A stretch of DNA of 42,384 nucleotides from an uncultured Eubacteriales bacterium (GTDB lineage Bacteria; Bacillota; Clostridia; Lachnospirales; Lachnospiraceae), in the NCBI GenBank assembly GCA_949292795.1, contig CASFBR010000153.1:1-42384 (forward strand). Reading direction: 5' to 3'. A model generated the notes under the pieces. It was not told where the DNA came from. It was given only the letters and a program-made list of their open reading frames with translations, and searched no databases. Numbering within the stretch: position 1 is the stretch's first letter; every line of letters begins with the position of its first letter. The translations under genes and the position numbers were made by a program. Positions 8,234 to 16,445 of the stretch are shown piece after piece.

Positions 8234-8262
8234 TTGACAAATCATAGAAACGCAATTATTAT
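8234..8262 (+). promoter_or_regulatory. Strong sigma-A promoter of the CdaR-like/ftsEX operon
   Basis: A perfect TTGACA at 8234-8239 is followed 17 bases later by TATTAT at 8257-8262. The transcript would carry a leader of about 158 bases, AT-rich at first, with a small hairpin (8360-8366 with 8370-8376). The 490-base gap between the SDR and this operon holds the SDR leader, its promoter and this promoter; I see no gene in it. Confidence 0.75.
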
Positions 8263-8426
8263 GTAACATAAATGTAAAATATTCGACTGTTCCATAAAAA
8301 AAATCCATTTTTACTCTTTATTTTTTGTCGTTATTGCATTAATATATAGGTATGGTGTGCTCCTGCGTTGCAGGGGGACGGGGAATGGGACTCGTAACAA
8401 AAAATATATGGATAGGGGAGTAATAT

Positions 8427-9515
8427 ATGATTTCAAATCAGATTCTTCAAAACACAATGGAAGGCCTGAAGGCTATTACGCGCGTTGATTTATGCGTTAT
8501 GGATACAGAAGGAAAGGCGCTGGCGTCCACCTTTGAAAATGCAGAAGAATACGAAGGAGCAGTTCTTGATTTTGTTAATTCGCCGGCGGACAGCCAGGTG
8601 CTCCAGGGCATCCAGTTTTTTAAAGTTTTCGACGAGCATCAGCTTGAGTTTGTCATTCTTGCCCGGGGGGACAGCGAGGATGTTTATATGGTCGGAAAGA
8701 TCGCATCCTTCCAGACCCAGAATCTTCTTGTTGCCTATAAGGAGCGTTTTGACAAGGATAACTTTATTAAAAATCTGCTGCTTGATAACCTGCTGTTAGT
8801 CGATATTTATAACCGTTCCAAAAAGCTTCATATTGAGACCGATGTGCGCCGGATCGTGTTGATTATTGAGACAAACAGTGACCGCGAGCTGAACGCGCTC
8901 GAGATTGTCCGCTCAATTTATTCCAGCAAGACGAAGGATTTTATTACGGCGGTCGATGAAAAGTGTGTGATCCTTGTAAAAGAGGTCGCTCCGGGAGAAG
9001 GCTACGAGGAACTGTCCAGATCGGCGAAGGGGCTGCGGGATATGCTTGCCGGAGAAAATCTTCCGGATGTCCGTGTGGCACTGGGAACGATTGTCAATGA
9101 GATCAAGGATGTTTCCCGCTCTTATAAGGAAGCAAAGATGGCGCTGGATGTAGGAAAGATTTTTTACAGTGAGCGCAATGTTGTTGCATACAGTAACCTT
9201 GGTATCGGACGTCTGATCTATCAGCTTCCGATCCCTCTGTGCAAGATGTTTATCCGGGAAATTTTTGACGGCAAATCTCCGGATGATTTTGACGAGGAAA
9301 CATTGACGACGATCAATAAGTTTTTTGAAAACAGCCTGAATGTTTCAGAGACGAGCCGTCAGCTCTATATTCACAGAAATACGCTTGTATACCGTCTGGA
9401 TAAGCTGCAAAAGAGCACCGGGCTTGACCTGCGTATTTTTGAAGATGCCATTACCTTTAAGATCGCCCTGATGGTGGTCAAGTATATGAAGTATATGGAA
9501 AACTTTGAATATTAA
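8427..9515 (+). CDS. CdaR/PucR-type transcriptional regulator
   Basis: The C-terminus is a clear PucR-type helix-turn-helix (LNVSETSRQLYIHRNTLVYR, then LDKLQKSTGLDLR), as in sugar-diacid and purine regulators of the CdaR/PucR group. It is preceded by a GGDEF-like/CdaR central region (residues about 120-260). The N-terminal 110 residues look like a small sensory alpha/beta domain (VDLCVMDTEGKALAST) but I cannot name it. GGGGAG lies 6 bases before the ATG. The gene is 33 bases upstream of ftsE with no terminator, so it is almost certainly in the same operon. That suggests it controls division or cell-wall genes rather than sugar acid use. The ligand is unknown. 362 residues, normal for the group. 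Confidence 0.85.
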   Translation: MISNQILQNTMEGLKAITRVDLCVMDTEGKALASTFENAEEYEGAVLDFVNSPADSQVLQGIQFFKVFDEHQLEFVILARGDSEDVYMVGKIASFQTQNLLVAYKERFDKDNFIKNLLLDNLLLVDIYNRSKKLHIETDVRRIVLIIETNSDRELNALEIVRSIYSSKTKDFITAVDEKCVILVKEVAPGEGYEELSRSAKGLRDMLAGENLPDVRVALGTIVNEIKDVSRSYKEAKMALDVGKIFYSERNVVAYSNLGIGRLIYQLPIPLCKMFIREIFDGKSPDDFDEETLTTINKFFENSLNVSETSRQLYIHRNTLVYRLDKLQKSTGLDLRIFEDAITFKIALMVVKYMKYMENFEY

Positions 9516-9548
9516 TGGAAACCTTTAAGATTATAAGGAGGAAACACT

Positions 9549-10235
9549 ATGATTGCTTTGGATAATGTCTATAAGACTTATTCCACCGGCGTGTCTGCAC
9601 TCAACGGAATAAGCATGAGAATCAAAAAAGGCGAGTTTGTTTTTGTTGTAGGCAGCAGCGGTTCCGGCAAGACGACATTATTTAAGCTTTTGTTAAAGGA
9701 GCTGGAGCCAACCTCCGGCACGATTTACATTAACAATAAAAATATCGGCCGATTAAGACGCCGCAAAATTCCACGAATGAGACGCGGTATCGGCGTGGTA
9801 TTCCAGGATTTCAGACTTCTGAAGGATCGCACGGTTTATGACAACATTGCCTTTGCCGAGCGTGTAGTGGGCAAGTCCGCCCGGCAGATACGGGAGAGTG
9901 TTCCGGGGCTGCTAAGTCTTGTCGGATTATCGGATAAGGCCAAAGCCTATCCCAACGAGCTTTCCGGCGGTGAGCAGCAGCGTGTGGCGCTGGCCCGGGC
10001 GCTTGCCAATAATCCCCCGGTGCTTCTAGCTGATGAGCCTACGGGAAATCTGGACCCGAAAAATGCATGGGAGATCATGAAGCTTTTGGAAGAGATCAAT
10101 CTCCGCGGAACGACGGTGATCGTGGTCACACATAATAAAGATATTGTGGAGCAGATGCAAAAACGAGTGATCACACTGAGCAATGGTGTGATCGTCAGCG
10201 ATGAACAAAAAGGCGGGTATTACGAGAATGAGTAA
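9549..10235 (+). CDS. ftsE: Cell division ABC transporter ATP-binding protein FtsE
   Basis: The cytoplasmic ATPase of the FtsEX complex, which relays ATP hydrolysis across the membrane to activate peptidoglycan hydrolases. It has Walker A (GSSGSGKTT, around residue 40), the signature LSGGEQQRVALARAL, Walker B with LLADEPTGNLD and the switch His in VVTHN. The 228-residue length is typical. AAGGAGG stands 8 bases before the ATG. The stop overlaps the start of ftsX by 8 bases, so translation is probably coupled. Confidence 0.97.
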   Translation: MIALDNVYKTYSTGVSALNGISMRIKKGEFVFVVGSSGSGKTTLFKLLLKELEPTSGTIYINNKNIGRLRRRKIPRMRRGIGVVFQDFRLLKDRTVYDNIAFAERVVGKSARQIRESVPGLLSLVGLSDKAKAYPNELSGGEQQRVALARALANNPPVLLADEPTGNLDPKNAWEIMKLLEEINLRGTTVIVVTHNKDIVEQMQKRVITLSNGVIVSDEQKGGYYENE

Positions 10236-11133
10236 CTTTTTTTACTGTATAAGACAAGGCCTGAAAAATATTTTCAGAAATCATACATTTTCGCTGGCCT
10301 CCATTGGTACAATCACCTCATGTTTGTTCCTGTTTGGCCTGTCCTTCTGTATTCTTGTGAATTTTCAGGGGATGATGAAAAATCTGGAAACCTCTGTGGG
10401 GGTTACAGTATTTTTTAAGGAAGGCGTCACGGAGGAGCGTATTTTGGAGATCAAGGACACGGTGGAGCTGCGGGAAGAAGTGGCTTCGGTCACTTATGTT
10501 TCCGAGGATGAAGCCTGGGATGAATTTAAAGAGGATTATTTCCCAGACGGCGATATGGGTATCCTGACCAATCTGGATCAGGATAATCCGCTGGCGGGAC
10601 TGGCAAACCTTGAGATTTCCCTTCAGGATACATCGAAGCAGCAGGAACTGGTCGATTATCTGGAGTCCTTTGAGGAAGTCGATCATGTAAATTCCCTGGA
10701 TTCCGTGGCGGACAGCTTTACCGACATCAGCCGGCTTGTAAGCTATGTAGCGCTGGGGATTATTATCATCCTGATCCTTGTTGCAATTTTCCTGATCAGC
10801 AACACCGTGCGTATCGGTATTGCGGTGCGGCGGGAAGAAATCGCCATTATGAAATATATCGGAGCGACGGATATTTTCGTCCGGGGACCATTCCTTGTAG
10901 AAGGTATTGTGATCGGACTTTTGGGCGCAGCAATCCCGGTAGTGCTCATCCGTTTTATCTATGTGGAAATTGTCCGGTTTATTACAGGACAGTTCCCGGT
11001 GGTGAATGTGTTCCTGACATTTGTACCGGTCAATCAGATTTTTAATATCCTTCTTCCGGTATCGTTAGCCATCGGCCTTGGTATTGGTTTTATCGGCAGT
11101 TATATTACACTGCGCAAGCATATCCGGGTCTGA
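10228..11133 (+). CDS. ftsX: Cell division ABC transporter permease FtsX
   Basis: The membrane partner of FtsE. The protein begins MSNFFYCIRQGLKNIFRNHT, as FtsX proteins do, with one helix near the N-terminus and a large extracellular loop of about 110 residues. Three further helices follow in the C-terminal FtsX/MacB-type domain (IIIILILVAIFLISN, FLVEGIVIGLLGAAIPVVL, LLPVSLAIGLGIGFI). I chose the ATG at 10228, overlapping the ftsE stop by 8 bases; the ATG at 10201 would add nine residues and a longer overlap. The extracellular loop is where an amidase or endopeptidase would dock; the S41 protease encoded next may belong to the same process. Confidence 0.95.
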   Translation: MSNFFYCIRQGLKNIFRNHTFSLASIGTITSCLFLFGLSFCILVNFQGMMKNLETSVGVTVFFKEGVTEERILEIKDTVELREEVASVTYVSEDEAWDEFKEDYFPDGDMGILTNLDQDNPLAGLANLEISLQDTSKQQELVDYLESFEEVDHVNSLDSVADSFTDISRLVSYVALGIIIILILVAIFLISNTVRIGIAVRREEIAIMKYIGATDIFVRGPFLVEGIVIGLLGAAIPVVLIRFIYVEIVRFITGQFPVVNVFLTFVPVNQIFNILLPVSLAIGLGIGFIGSYITLRKHIRV

Positions 11134-11164
11134 ATCGATAATAAGCAAATAATAATAAGCAAAT

Positions 11165-11229
11165 AAAACCCTCTGAGGGAATCACAGCCGTTCCTTTTGG
11201 AATCCGTGAAAATGCCTTCAGGGGGTTTT
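11165..11229 (+). terminator. Terminator after ftsX
   Basis: AAAACCCTCTG (11165-11175) pairs with CAGGGGGTTTT (11219-11229), 11 bp with one G-U. An inner hairpin (GTTCC TTTT GGAAT) lies between the arms. The T-run is part of the stem. It separates the ftsEX operon from the protease gene. Confidence 0.7.
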
Positions 11230-11316
11230 GTGAATTTATGGTGAAGCCGCTTTCATTCTTCCGGCGTTTGTGGTAACATGGTAAGTAGTATTTGCAAAGA
11301 AAGAAGAGGCTTGATC

Positions 11317-12567
11317 ATGGGTAAAAAAAGAATATTGTATGTGGTTCTGGCGGTATCGCTGATCTTAAACTGTACTTTTTTATTTGCCGGCTGCATAGGA
11401 AGCTGGGACTTATCCACTTTCTTTGAGAAGGATTCAAAGGGCAGCGCTCAGGACAGCGTCACGGATCAATCGGGGGCATCCGAAGGGGCCGATGCTTCCA
11501 GCCATATGGCGGAAATTGAAGAAAAGCTCGGACTGATCGACGAAGTGATTAATTCCTACTATCTTAATGATTCAGAAATTGACGAGCAGGAGATGATCGA
11601 AGGCCTTTATTCCGGTTATGTATCAGGACTTGGAGAAGCCTATACGACCTATTATACGGCAGATGAATATGCGGCGCTGATGGAGTCGTCCTCCGGGGAG
11701 TATTCGGGGATCGGCGTCAGCGTGAGCCAGAATCTGAACACCGGCGTGATCACGATCGTCAATCCGTTTGAAAACGGCCCGGGCTATGAGGCCGGGATGC
11801 GTAAGGATGATATTTTATATGCTGTGGAAGGCGAGGAAGTGACCGGAGTCGATATTAATCAGGTAGTTGCAAAGATTAAGGGCGAGGATGGGACATCGGT
11901 TAATCTTACAGTTTACCGGCCGTCCACAGACGAGTATATTGATATGACCGTAGAGCGCCGGGTCGTTCAGAATCCCACAGTGACCTGGGAAATGAAGGAT
12001 GACGGGATCGGCTATATCCAGATCACAGAGTTTGACGAGGTGACGATCGAACAGTTTGACCAGGCGGTCGGTGAGCTTAGCAGTCAGGGAGCAAAAGGGC
12101 TGATCTTTGATCTCAGAGATAATCCGGGCGGCAGACTGGACAGTGTGTGCCAGATGCTTGACCGTTTGCTTCCGGAAGGCGAGCTGCTTGTATATACGAT
12201 GGACAAAGACGGCAATAAAGAAGAGTACTATGCCGAGGACGAAGATACGCTGGCACTTCCGGCAATCGTTCTTGTCAATGGTAACAGTGCAAGCGCCTCT
12301 GAAATTTTTACGGCGGCGCTCCAGGATTATGGTGTGGCAACGATCATGGGTACGACGACTTTTGGCAAGGGAATCGTACAGGTGATTCTGCCGCTGGGCG
12401 ATGGTTCGGCGGTGAAGGTCACCCAGTCGCAGTATTATACCCCTGATGGCGTGTGCATTCACGGTGAGGGCGTAACGCCGGACATTGAAGTGGAGGCGGA
12501 TACGTCATCGGAAAATGACAGTCAGCTTGAGGCAGCCATAGAGCAGATGGAAGCGATGATTCAATAG
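11317..12567 (+). CDS. S41-family C-terminal processing peptidase with PDZ domain, membrane-anchored
   Basis: A CtpA/CtpB-type serine protease acting outside the membrane. It has an N-terminal hydrophobic segment (residues 5-25) ending FAGC, which could be a lipobox with a less usual Phe at -3, so lipoprotein or simple anchor are both possible. A Ser/Asp/Glu-rich linker follows, then a PDZ domain (about 128-205) and the S41 catalytic domain (about 225-395). Catalytic features are the SASAS serine cluster at 324-328 (NGNSASASEIF) and Lys351 in TFGKG. The ATG at 11317 is preferred over that at 11278, giving 416 residues with a proper signal sequence. It follows ftsEX with a terminator between. 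In other bacteria such proteases trim cell-wall hydrolases or sporulation factors; which applies here is unknown. Confidence 0.92.
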   Translation: MGKKRILYVVLAVSLILNCTFLFAGCIGSWDLSTFFEKDSKGSAQDSVTDQSGASEGADASSHMAEIEEKLGLIDEVINSYYLNDSEIDEQEMIEGLYSGYVSGLGEAYTTYYTADEYAALMESSSGEYSGIGVSVSQNLNTGVITIVNPFENGPGYEAGMRKDDILYAVEGEEVTGVDINQVVAKIKGEDGTSVNLTVYRPSTDEYIDMTVERRVVQNPTVTWEMKDDGIGYIQITEFDEVTIEQFDQAVGELSSQGAKGLIFDLRDNPGGRLDSVCQMLDRLLPEGELLVYTMDKDGNKEEYYAEDEDTLALPAIVLVNGNSASASEIFTAALQDYGVATIMGTTTFGKGIVQVILPLGDGSAVKVTQSQYYTPDGVCIHGEGVTPDIEVEADTSSENDSQLEAAIEQMEAMIQ

Positions 12568-12581
12568 CCCGTTAAAGGCAT

Positions 12582-12632
12582 AAAATTCCCCGCATCCCGT
12601 GGAAATATGTTCCGGGATGCGGGGAATTTTTT
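12582..12632 (+). terminator. Strong terminator of the S41 protease gene
   Basis: A perfect 18-bp stem (12582-12599 with 12613-12630) with a 13-base loop ends in a T tract, 14 bases after the stop codon. The sequence is nearly symmetrical (AAAATTCCCC... and ...GGGGAATTTTTT), so it can work on both strands. Confidence 0.92.
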
Positions 12633-12759
12633 GGCTGCATAGGGAACTGTGCTCCTATGCAATAAAAACGCTTCGCTTAAGATGCGCACGCGCGATAAGA
12701 AAATTGTCGCTGAAGCGACCGCGCTTGGCGCTTAAGTTCCGCAGGCGGAACTCTTTTTT
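12633..12759. repeat. Palindrome-rich intergenic element
   Basis: Between the protease terminator and the convergent membrane-protein gene lie nested inverted repeats: GCATAGG/CCTATGC, GTCGCT/AGCGAC with a two-base loop, two CTTAAG copies that can pair, and AGTTCCGC/GCGGAACT (12735-12752) followed by six T, a second plus-strand terminator. The whole resembles a dispersed palindromic element inserted between convergent genes. No open reading frame. Confidence 0.5.
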
Positions 12760-13240
12760 ATTTTTTCGTGACTTTATTTTTCAGGCGTTTAAAGAAACCA
12801 GCCTTTGGCGGAGCAACTAAAGCCGGGCCGCGGAGACTGCGTACTTTCGTGAGATAGATGCCGCTGACGGTGGCCTTGACCTCCTGCTTCACAGGGATCA
12901 TATCAAAAATCTTGTCGTCAGCGATGAGCACCATGATTCTCGGTCCGACCTTGGCCTTAACCACAGGCACCTTGGAGCGGCGCAGCAGCCGGGGCGTGCT
13001 GTCGATTACGATCTGCGGTACGCCGGATTTGTTGAGAGGCAGTTTCTTTTTATCAATGATCAGCATCGTTATATTTTGCGAGTTCGCTTCAATCTGTGCC
13101 TGATTTTCGTCCATTTTTTTCTGCTGTTTCTTTCCCCAGATCGTCAGGAAGATAATACCGGCGATCAATATCACCAGGACAACGATCAGAACGATGATCC
13201 ATGGAGATATGGAAAATAATGTTAGTGGTGTTAATGTCAC
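12758..13240 (-). CDS. Small single-pass membrane protein, function unknown
   Basis: The 160-residue protein starts with GTG at 13240; AAGGAGG lies 7 bases upstream. It has one transmembrane helix (residues about 13-35, WIIVLIVVLVILIAGIIFL) followed by a basic KKQQKK stop-transfer. A globular, mainly beta cytoplasmic part rich in Val/Ile/Lys follows, with a very basic tail (KRLKNKVTKK). I do not recognise a named domain. It lies downstream of malQ-plsC on the same strand but has its own promoter, so it may or may not belong to that unit. The topology would put about 120 residues in the cytoplasm near the membrane, compatible with a regulatory or scaffold role, but this is not shown. Confidence 0.75.
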   Translation of the reverse strand: MTLTPLTLFSISPWIIVLIVVLVILIAGIIFLTIWGKKQQKKMDENQAQIEANSQNITMLIIDKKKLPLNKSGVPQIVIDSTPRLLRRSKVPVVKAKVGPRIMVLIADDKIFDMIPVKQEVKATVSGIYLTKVRSLRGPALVAPPKAGFFKRLKNKVTKK

Positions 13241-13259
13241 AATAGACCCTCCTTAGTTG

Positions 13260-13274
13260 CCGCGCATAGCGCGG
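13260..13274 (-). other. Leader hairpin before the membrane-protein gene
   Basis: CCGCGC and GCGCGG form a 6-bp stem with a 3-base loop, 12 bases upstream of the AAGGAGG site. Such a hairpin could limit ribosome access or stabilise the mRNA. Confidence 0.4.
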
Positions 13275-13325
13275 ATAAAATATAAGTAACGATTTGGCCC
13301 GCTTTAAAGAAGCGGTGCACCTCTG

Positions 13326-13334
13326 ATTGTAGCA
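13326..13334 (-). promoter_or_regulatory. Extended -10 promoter of the membrane-protein gene
   Basis: On the minus strand TGC followed by TACAAT (13331-13326) forms an extended -10; no good -35 is seen. It lies just past the plsC stop codon. Confidence 0.45.
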
Positions 13335-13362
13335 TTTTTTTACTGAAAAGGAAATAGCTGCT

Positions 13363-14088
13363 TTATGAATTTTTCTCAACCATATCTTTAATGATTGCCT
13401 GAACATGGGCGCCGAGATGCTTTCGGGCGGCGCGGTCCATGGAGGCGACATCGACAGGAGCGCCAAACTCGAAGGTCACCCGGGTGCTTTTTATGCGCGG
13501 CATATGATTTTCAAAAATTTCTTCGGTATTATTGATCGCTACCGGAATGATCGGGCAGCCGGTCTTTTCGGCAATCTTGAAGCTGCCCTCCTTAAAGGAA
13601 AGCATTTCGTTTCCGGGAGTGCGTGTGCCCTCCGGGAAAATCCAGATCGATGTGCCGCCCTTTACAAGGTCAATGCATTTTAAAACCGTTTTAAGCCCTT
13701 CTTTAATATTTTCACGGTCAAGGAACTGGCAGTTGATAAATTTCATCCATACGCTGACAAAAGGCAGCTTTTCCATGGACTTTTTTGCGACAAAGCCTGT
13801 GTTATTTTTGGCAAGCGTGTAGCCGATGATAATGTCAAAATAGCTGCGGTGGTTGCCGACATATAAAACAGGCACATCCTTTGGAACATTTTCCAGACCT
13901 TTAACCGTCAGCCGGACGCCGGAGAGAAAAAGGATCGGTTTAAATCCAAGCTTGCACACAAGCCACTGGGAGCTTCGGACCTTTGCATCCTTTGAAATAA
14001 GACCGATGATCAGCTCGATCAGGTAGGCGGGTATGCTCAAAAGGCAGTAAATAATTAAAAACAGGGCAACAAGAATCAGACGTATCAT
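13363..14088 (-). CDS. plsC: 1-acyl-sn-glycerol-3-phosphate acyltransferase (PlsC family)
   Basis: Transfers an acyl chain to lysophosphatidic acid to give phosphatidic acid at the cytoplasmic face of the membrane. It shows the catalytic NHRSYFD (HX4D) box and the FPEGTR box, a hydrophobic N-terminal helix (LILVALFLIIYCLLSIPAYLI) and a total of 241 residues, all typical. Its ATG overlaps the malQ stop as ATGA, so the two are translationally coupled. There is no evident metabolic reason for pairing a glucanotransferase with a lipid enzyme. Confidence 0.93.
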   Translation of the reverse strand: MIRLILVALFLIIYCLLSIPAYLIELIIGLISKDAKVRSSQWLVCKLGFKPILFLSGVRLTVKGLENVPKDVPVLYVGNHRSYFDIIIGYTLAKNNTGFVAKKSMEKLPFVSVWMKFINCQFLDRENIKEGLKTVLKCIDLVKGGTSIWIFPEGTRTPGNEMLSFKEGSFKIAEKTGCPIIPVAINNTEEIFENHMPRIKSTRVTFEFGAPVDVASMDRAARKHLGAHVQAIIKDMVEKNS

Positions 14089-15620
14089 GGGCGCCGCCTT
14101 CTTCCGTAAAGTACCGTGAGCTCATTGAGGTCCTTTGCAAGGCCGGGAGTGAGCATTTCTTCGGTATAACGCCATGACCAGTTACCCATAGCTGTTCCCG
14201 GGGTATTCATCCGTGAATCACTGTCAAGGCCGAGGGCATCCTGGAGCGGGAAAATCGCGTAGCGGGCCACACTTCCCATGGCTGTGCGGATAAAGTCGCG
14301 GGCCACCATACCGCCGTCACAGTTCATATAACGGCGTACCTTATCCCGGGAAGCCTCGCTGGCAGTCATATACCAGCCGACGGTTGTATCATTGTCGTGG
14401 GTACCGGTATAGCAGATACAGTTTTCGGGGTACATATAAGGCAGGAAGTTATTTTCTTCCACATTATCAAAGGCAAACTGGAGTACCTTCATTCCGGGGA
14501 AATGGAACGCATCGCGCAGCGCTTCCACTTCCGGTGTGATGATCCCGAGGTCCTCGGCAAAAATCGGCAGATCGTTGCCAAGCGCAGCCTGGATCGCATT
14601 AAATAAATCCGCGCCCGGGCCCTTGACCCATTTGCCGCGCTGCGCCGTTTTCCGGCCATAAGGTACGGACCAGTAGGCTTCAAAGCCGCGGAAATGATCG
14701 ATGCGCAGATAGTCTACAAGGCTCAGCTGGTTTTTGATGCGCTCAATCCACCAGGCATAGCCGGAGGCTTTGTGCGCTTCCCAGTCATAGAGCGGATTGC
14801 CCCACAGCTGGCCTGTGGCAGAAAAATAGTCGGGCGGAACACCGGCAACTGCCAGGGGGTAGCCTTTTTCATTGAGCTGGAAAAGCTGCTGATCGGCCCA
14901 TACATCGGCACTGTCCGGCGAGACAAAGATCGGAATGTCACCGATGATGCGGATGCCGTTTTCGTGGGCGTATTGCTTCAGCTCATTCCACTGCTTAAAG
15001 AAAATGAACTGGATAAATTTGTAATAACCGGTTTCGTCCGCAAAGCTGCGGGACAGGGCACGGCGGGCTTTGGCGTCGGTGTATTTGTGCGCATCGGGCC
15101 ACTCCAGCCATGCCACTCCGCCATTGGCATCCTTAAGCGCCATAAACAGCGCATAATTATCCAGCCAGGATTTATTGCGCCGGCAGAAGGTGCTGTATGC
15201 TTTGTGCATGGCCTCATCTTCGGAAGCCTTAAAATGTCCGTAGGCTTTTTTTAACAGCGCTGTTTTGTAGATAATGGCCGGGCCGTAGTCCACGGCAGCT
15301 TCGTCCCATTCGGGAATATCTTCCAGGTCTTTTGGCGTGAGCAGATGCATTAATGCCAGCTTATCCGGGCTGATGATGAGCGGCTGCCCCGCAAAGGATG
15401 AAAAGGACTGATACGGTGAATCGCCGTAGCCGGTAGGCCCTAAGGGCAGACATTGCCAGAGACTTTGTCCGGCTTCTTTTAAAAAGTCGATAAATTTGTA
15501 TGCGCCCTCCCCAAGGTCGCCGATCCCGTAAGGACTGGGAAAGGAAGTGGGGTGGACTAATATACCGGAAAAGCGCTTTTGAACCTGGGCAGCGGATTTC
15601 CGTCTGGATGGTGTTTTCAT
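14085..15620 (-). CDS. malQ: 4-alpha-glucanotransferase (amylomaltase)
   Basis: Rearranges alpha-1,4-glucans, releasing glucose and lengthening maltodextrins. It is a GH77 enzyme: the N-terminus GILVHPTSFPSPYGIGDLG binds acceptor, and the barrel shows IIGDIPIFVSPDSADVWA, LRIDHFRGFE (nucleophile Asp), IFAEDLG (acid/base Glu) and YTGTHDNDT. 511 residues from the ATG at 15620, which has GGGAGG 8 bases upstream. An open extension to 15914 is without a binding site and has no homology signal. A TATAAT (minus strand, 15653-15648) gives a likely -10, without a clear -35. In glycogen metabolism it would cooperate with the glgC/glgD products encoded 16 kb away. Confidence 0.96.
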   Translation of the reverse strand: MKTPSRRKSAAQVQKRFSGILVHPTSFPSPYGIGDLGEGAYKFIDFLKEAGQSLWQCLPLGPTGYGDSPYQSFSSFAGQPLIISPDKLALMHLLTPKDLEDIPEWDEAAVDYGPAIIYKTALLKKAYGHFKASEDEAMHKAYSTFCRRNKSWLDNYALFMALKDANGGVAWLEWPDAHKYTDAKARRALSRSFADETGYYKFIQFIFFKQWNELKQYAHENGIRIIGDIPIFVSPDSADVWADQQLFQLNEKGYPLAVAGVPPDYFSATGQLWGNPLYDWEAHKASGYAWWIERIKNQLSLVDYLRIDHFRGFEAYWSVPYGRKTAQRGKWVKGPGADLFNAIQAALGNDLPIFAEDLGIITPEVEALRDAFHFPGMKVLQFAFDNVEENNFLPYMYPENCICYTGTHDNDTTVGWYMTASEASRDKVRRYMNCDGGMVARDFIRTAMGSVARYAIFPLQDALGLDSDSRMNTPGTAMGNWSWRYTEEMLTPGLAKDLNELTVLYGRRRRP

Positions 15621-15907
15621 TGTAAAAACCTCCCTGTATTGGTAATCATTATAATCATACACGATTTTGAACCGAAAGCATAGTAAAAAATCCGATTTTT
15701 CACAAAGAAATGGCAACTGTGCATGTAACTGTCCGGCCATTTTGCGCAGCCGGACGCGCATGTTCGGGCCTGCCGCAGTAAAAAAATGAAACGCGGCTGC
15801 ATATACTAGGATAAAGCCGTCATCCGGGCAGGGCAAAATCGATATTGGTGCCGGATTTTGTCTTGCAGTAAAAACGGCGGCATATTTAAAATCAGGAGGA
15901 TGATAGG

Positions 15908-16372
15908 ATGGCATTTGATGAAGAAAGGATGGGGGAAGCCCTTAAAGGCAGCTATGAGATGGATGAAAGCCGCCGGACAGAGCCCTTTGATGACGTCAGG
16001 TACCGGGCAGACGCCGCATATATGAAAACGTTTTATCCGCCCATGTGCCGGGAGCTTCTGGCTTATGTCGGCGATGTATGCGATCAGGCAGAATACGAGG
16101 GAAGTCCGATGTTTGATGAATTTCCGGATAAGGTGCGTATATGGGAAATGATCGATAAGGTTTATGCGAAGGCCTCCTATATGGAAAATATGTACCGGCC
16201 GGTTTTAGAGGAGGACGAAGGGCTTAATACTGGAGGGCATTGTGTGAGCTGCCGGGGGGCCGATAGCTGGCTTAAAAATCTCATCAGCGCTCTGATGGTC
16301 AACGAGCTGCACTACCGCCGTTATCGATATTTCAGACGCCGCCGCCCCGCGTTCTCCCCGGCATGGCGCTGA
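15908..16372 (+). CDS. Conserved-looking small acidic protein with Tyr/Arg-rich tail, function unknown
   Basis: A 154-residue protein with AGGAGG 8 bases before its ATG. The middle has a compact pattern (YMKTFYPPMCRELLAYVGDV, then CDQAEYEGSPMFDEFPDKVR) that I recall from uncharacterised Lachnospiraceae proteins. The last 30 residues are basic and aromatic (LHYRRYRYFRRRRP), a composition seen in spore-coat-type proteins. Five cysteines or so could bind metal or crosslink. No signal peptide or membrane helix. A spore-related role is only a guess, and no clear mother-cell promoter is present: upstream, CATATACT at 15800-15807 resembles a sigma-E -10, but its -35 does not fit. Confidence 0.7.
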   Translation: MAFDEERMGEALKGSYEMDESRRTEPFDDVRYRADAAYMKTFYPPMCRELLAYVGDVCDQAEYEGSPMFDEFPDKVRIWEMIDKVYAKASYMENMYRPVLEEDEGLNTGGHCVSCRGADSWLKNLISALMVNELHYRRYRYFRRRRPAFSPAWR

Positions 16373-16409
16373 ATCACCTCGGACTTTCGCCAAAAATCCC
16401 CCATCGCCC

Positions 16410-16438
16410 TTGTCTCACAAAAAAAAATGGGATATAAT
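16410..16438 (+). promoter_or_regulatory. Promoter of the structured leader and methyltransferase gene
   Basis: TTGTCT (16410-16415) and a perfect TATAAT (16433-16438) are 17 bases apart. The transcript would begin at about 16445, exactly where the closing helix of the structured leader begins. Confidence 0.6.
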
Positions 16439-16445
16439 GTTCACG

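Noticed and set aside
15655-15680. CcpA cre site upstream of malQ
   Set aside because: ATGCTTTCGGTTCA matches the CG core but fails at several consensus positions.
15621-15914. N-terminal extension of malQ
   Set aside because: No homology and no binding site; the ATG at 15620 has GGGAGG at correct spacing and gives normal family length.
16390-16440. Half of a TGAGACA/TGTCTCA-type REP repeat
   Set aside because: Only a single TTGTCTCACA half is visible without its partner arm, and the same bases serve as the -35 region; evidence too thin.
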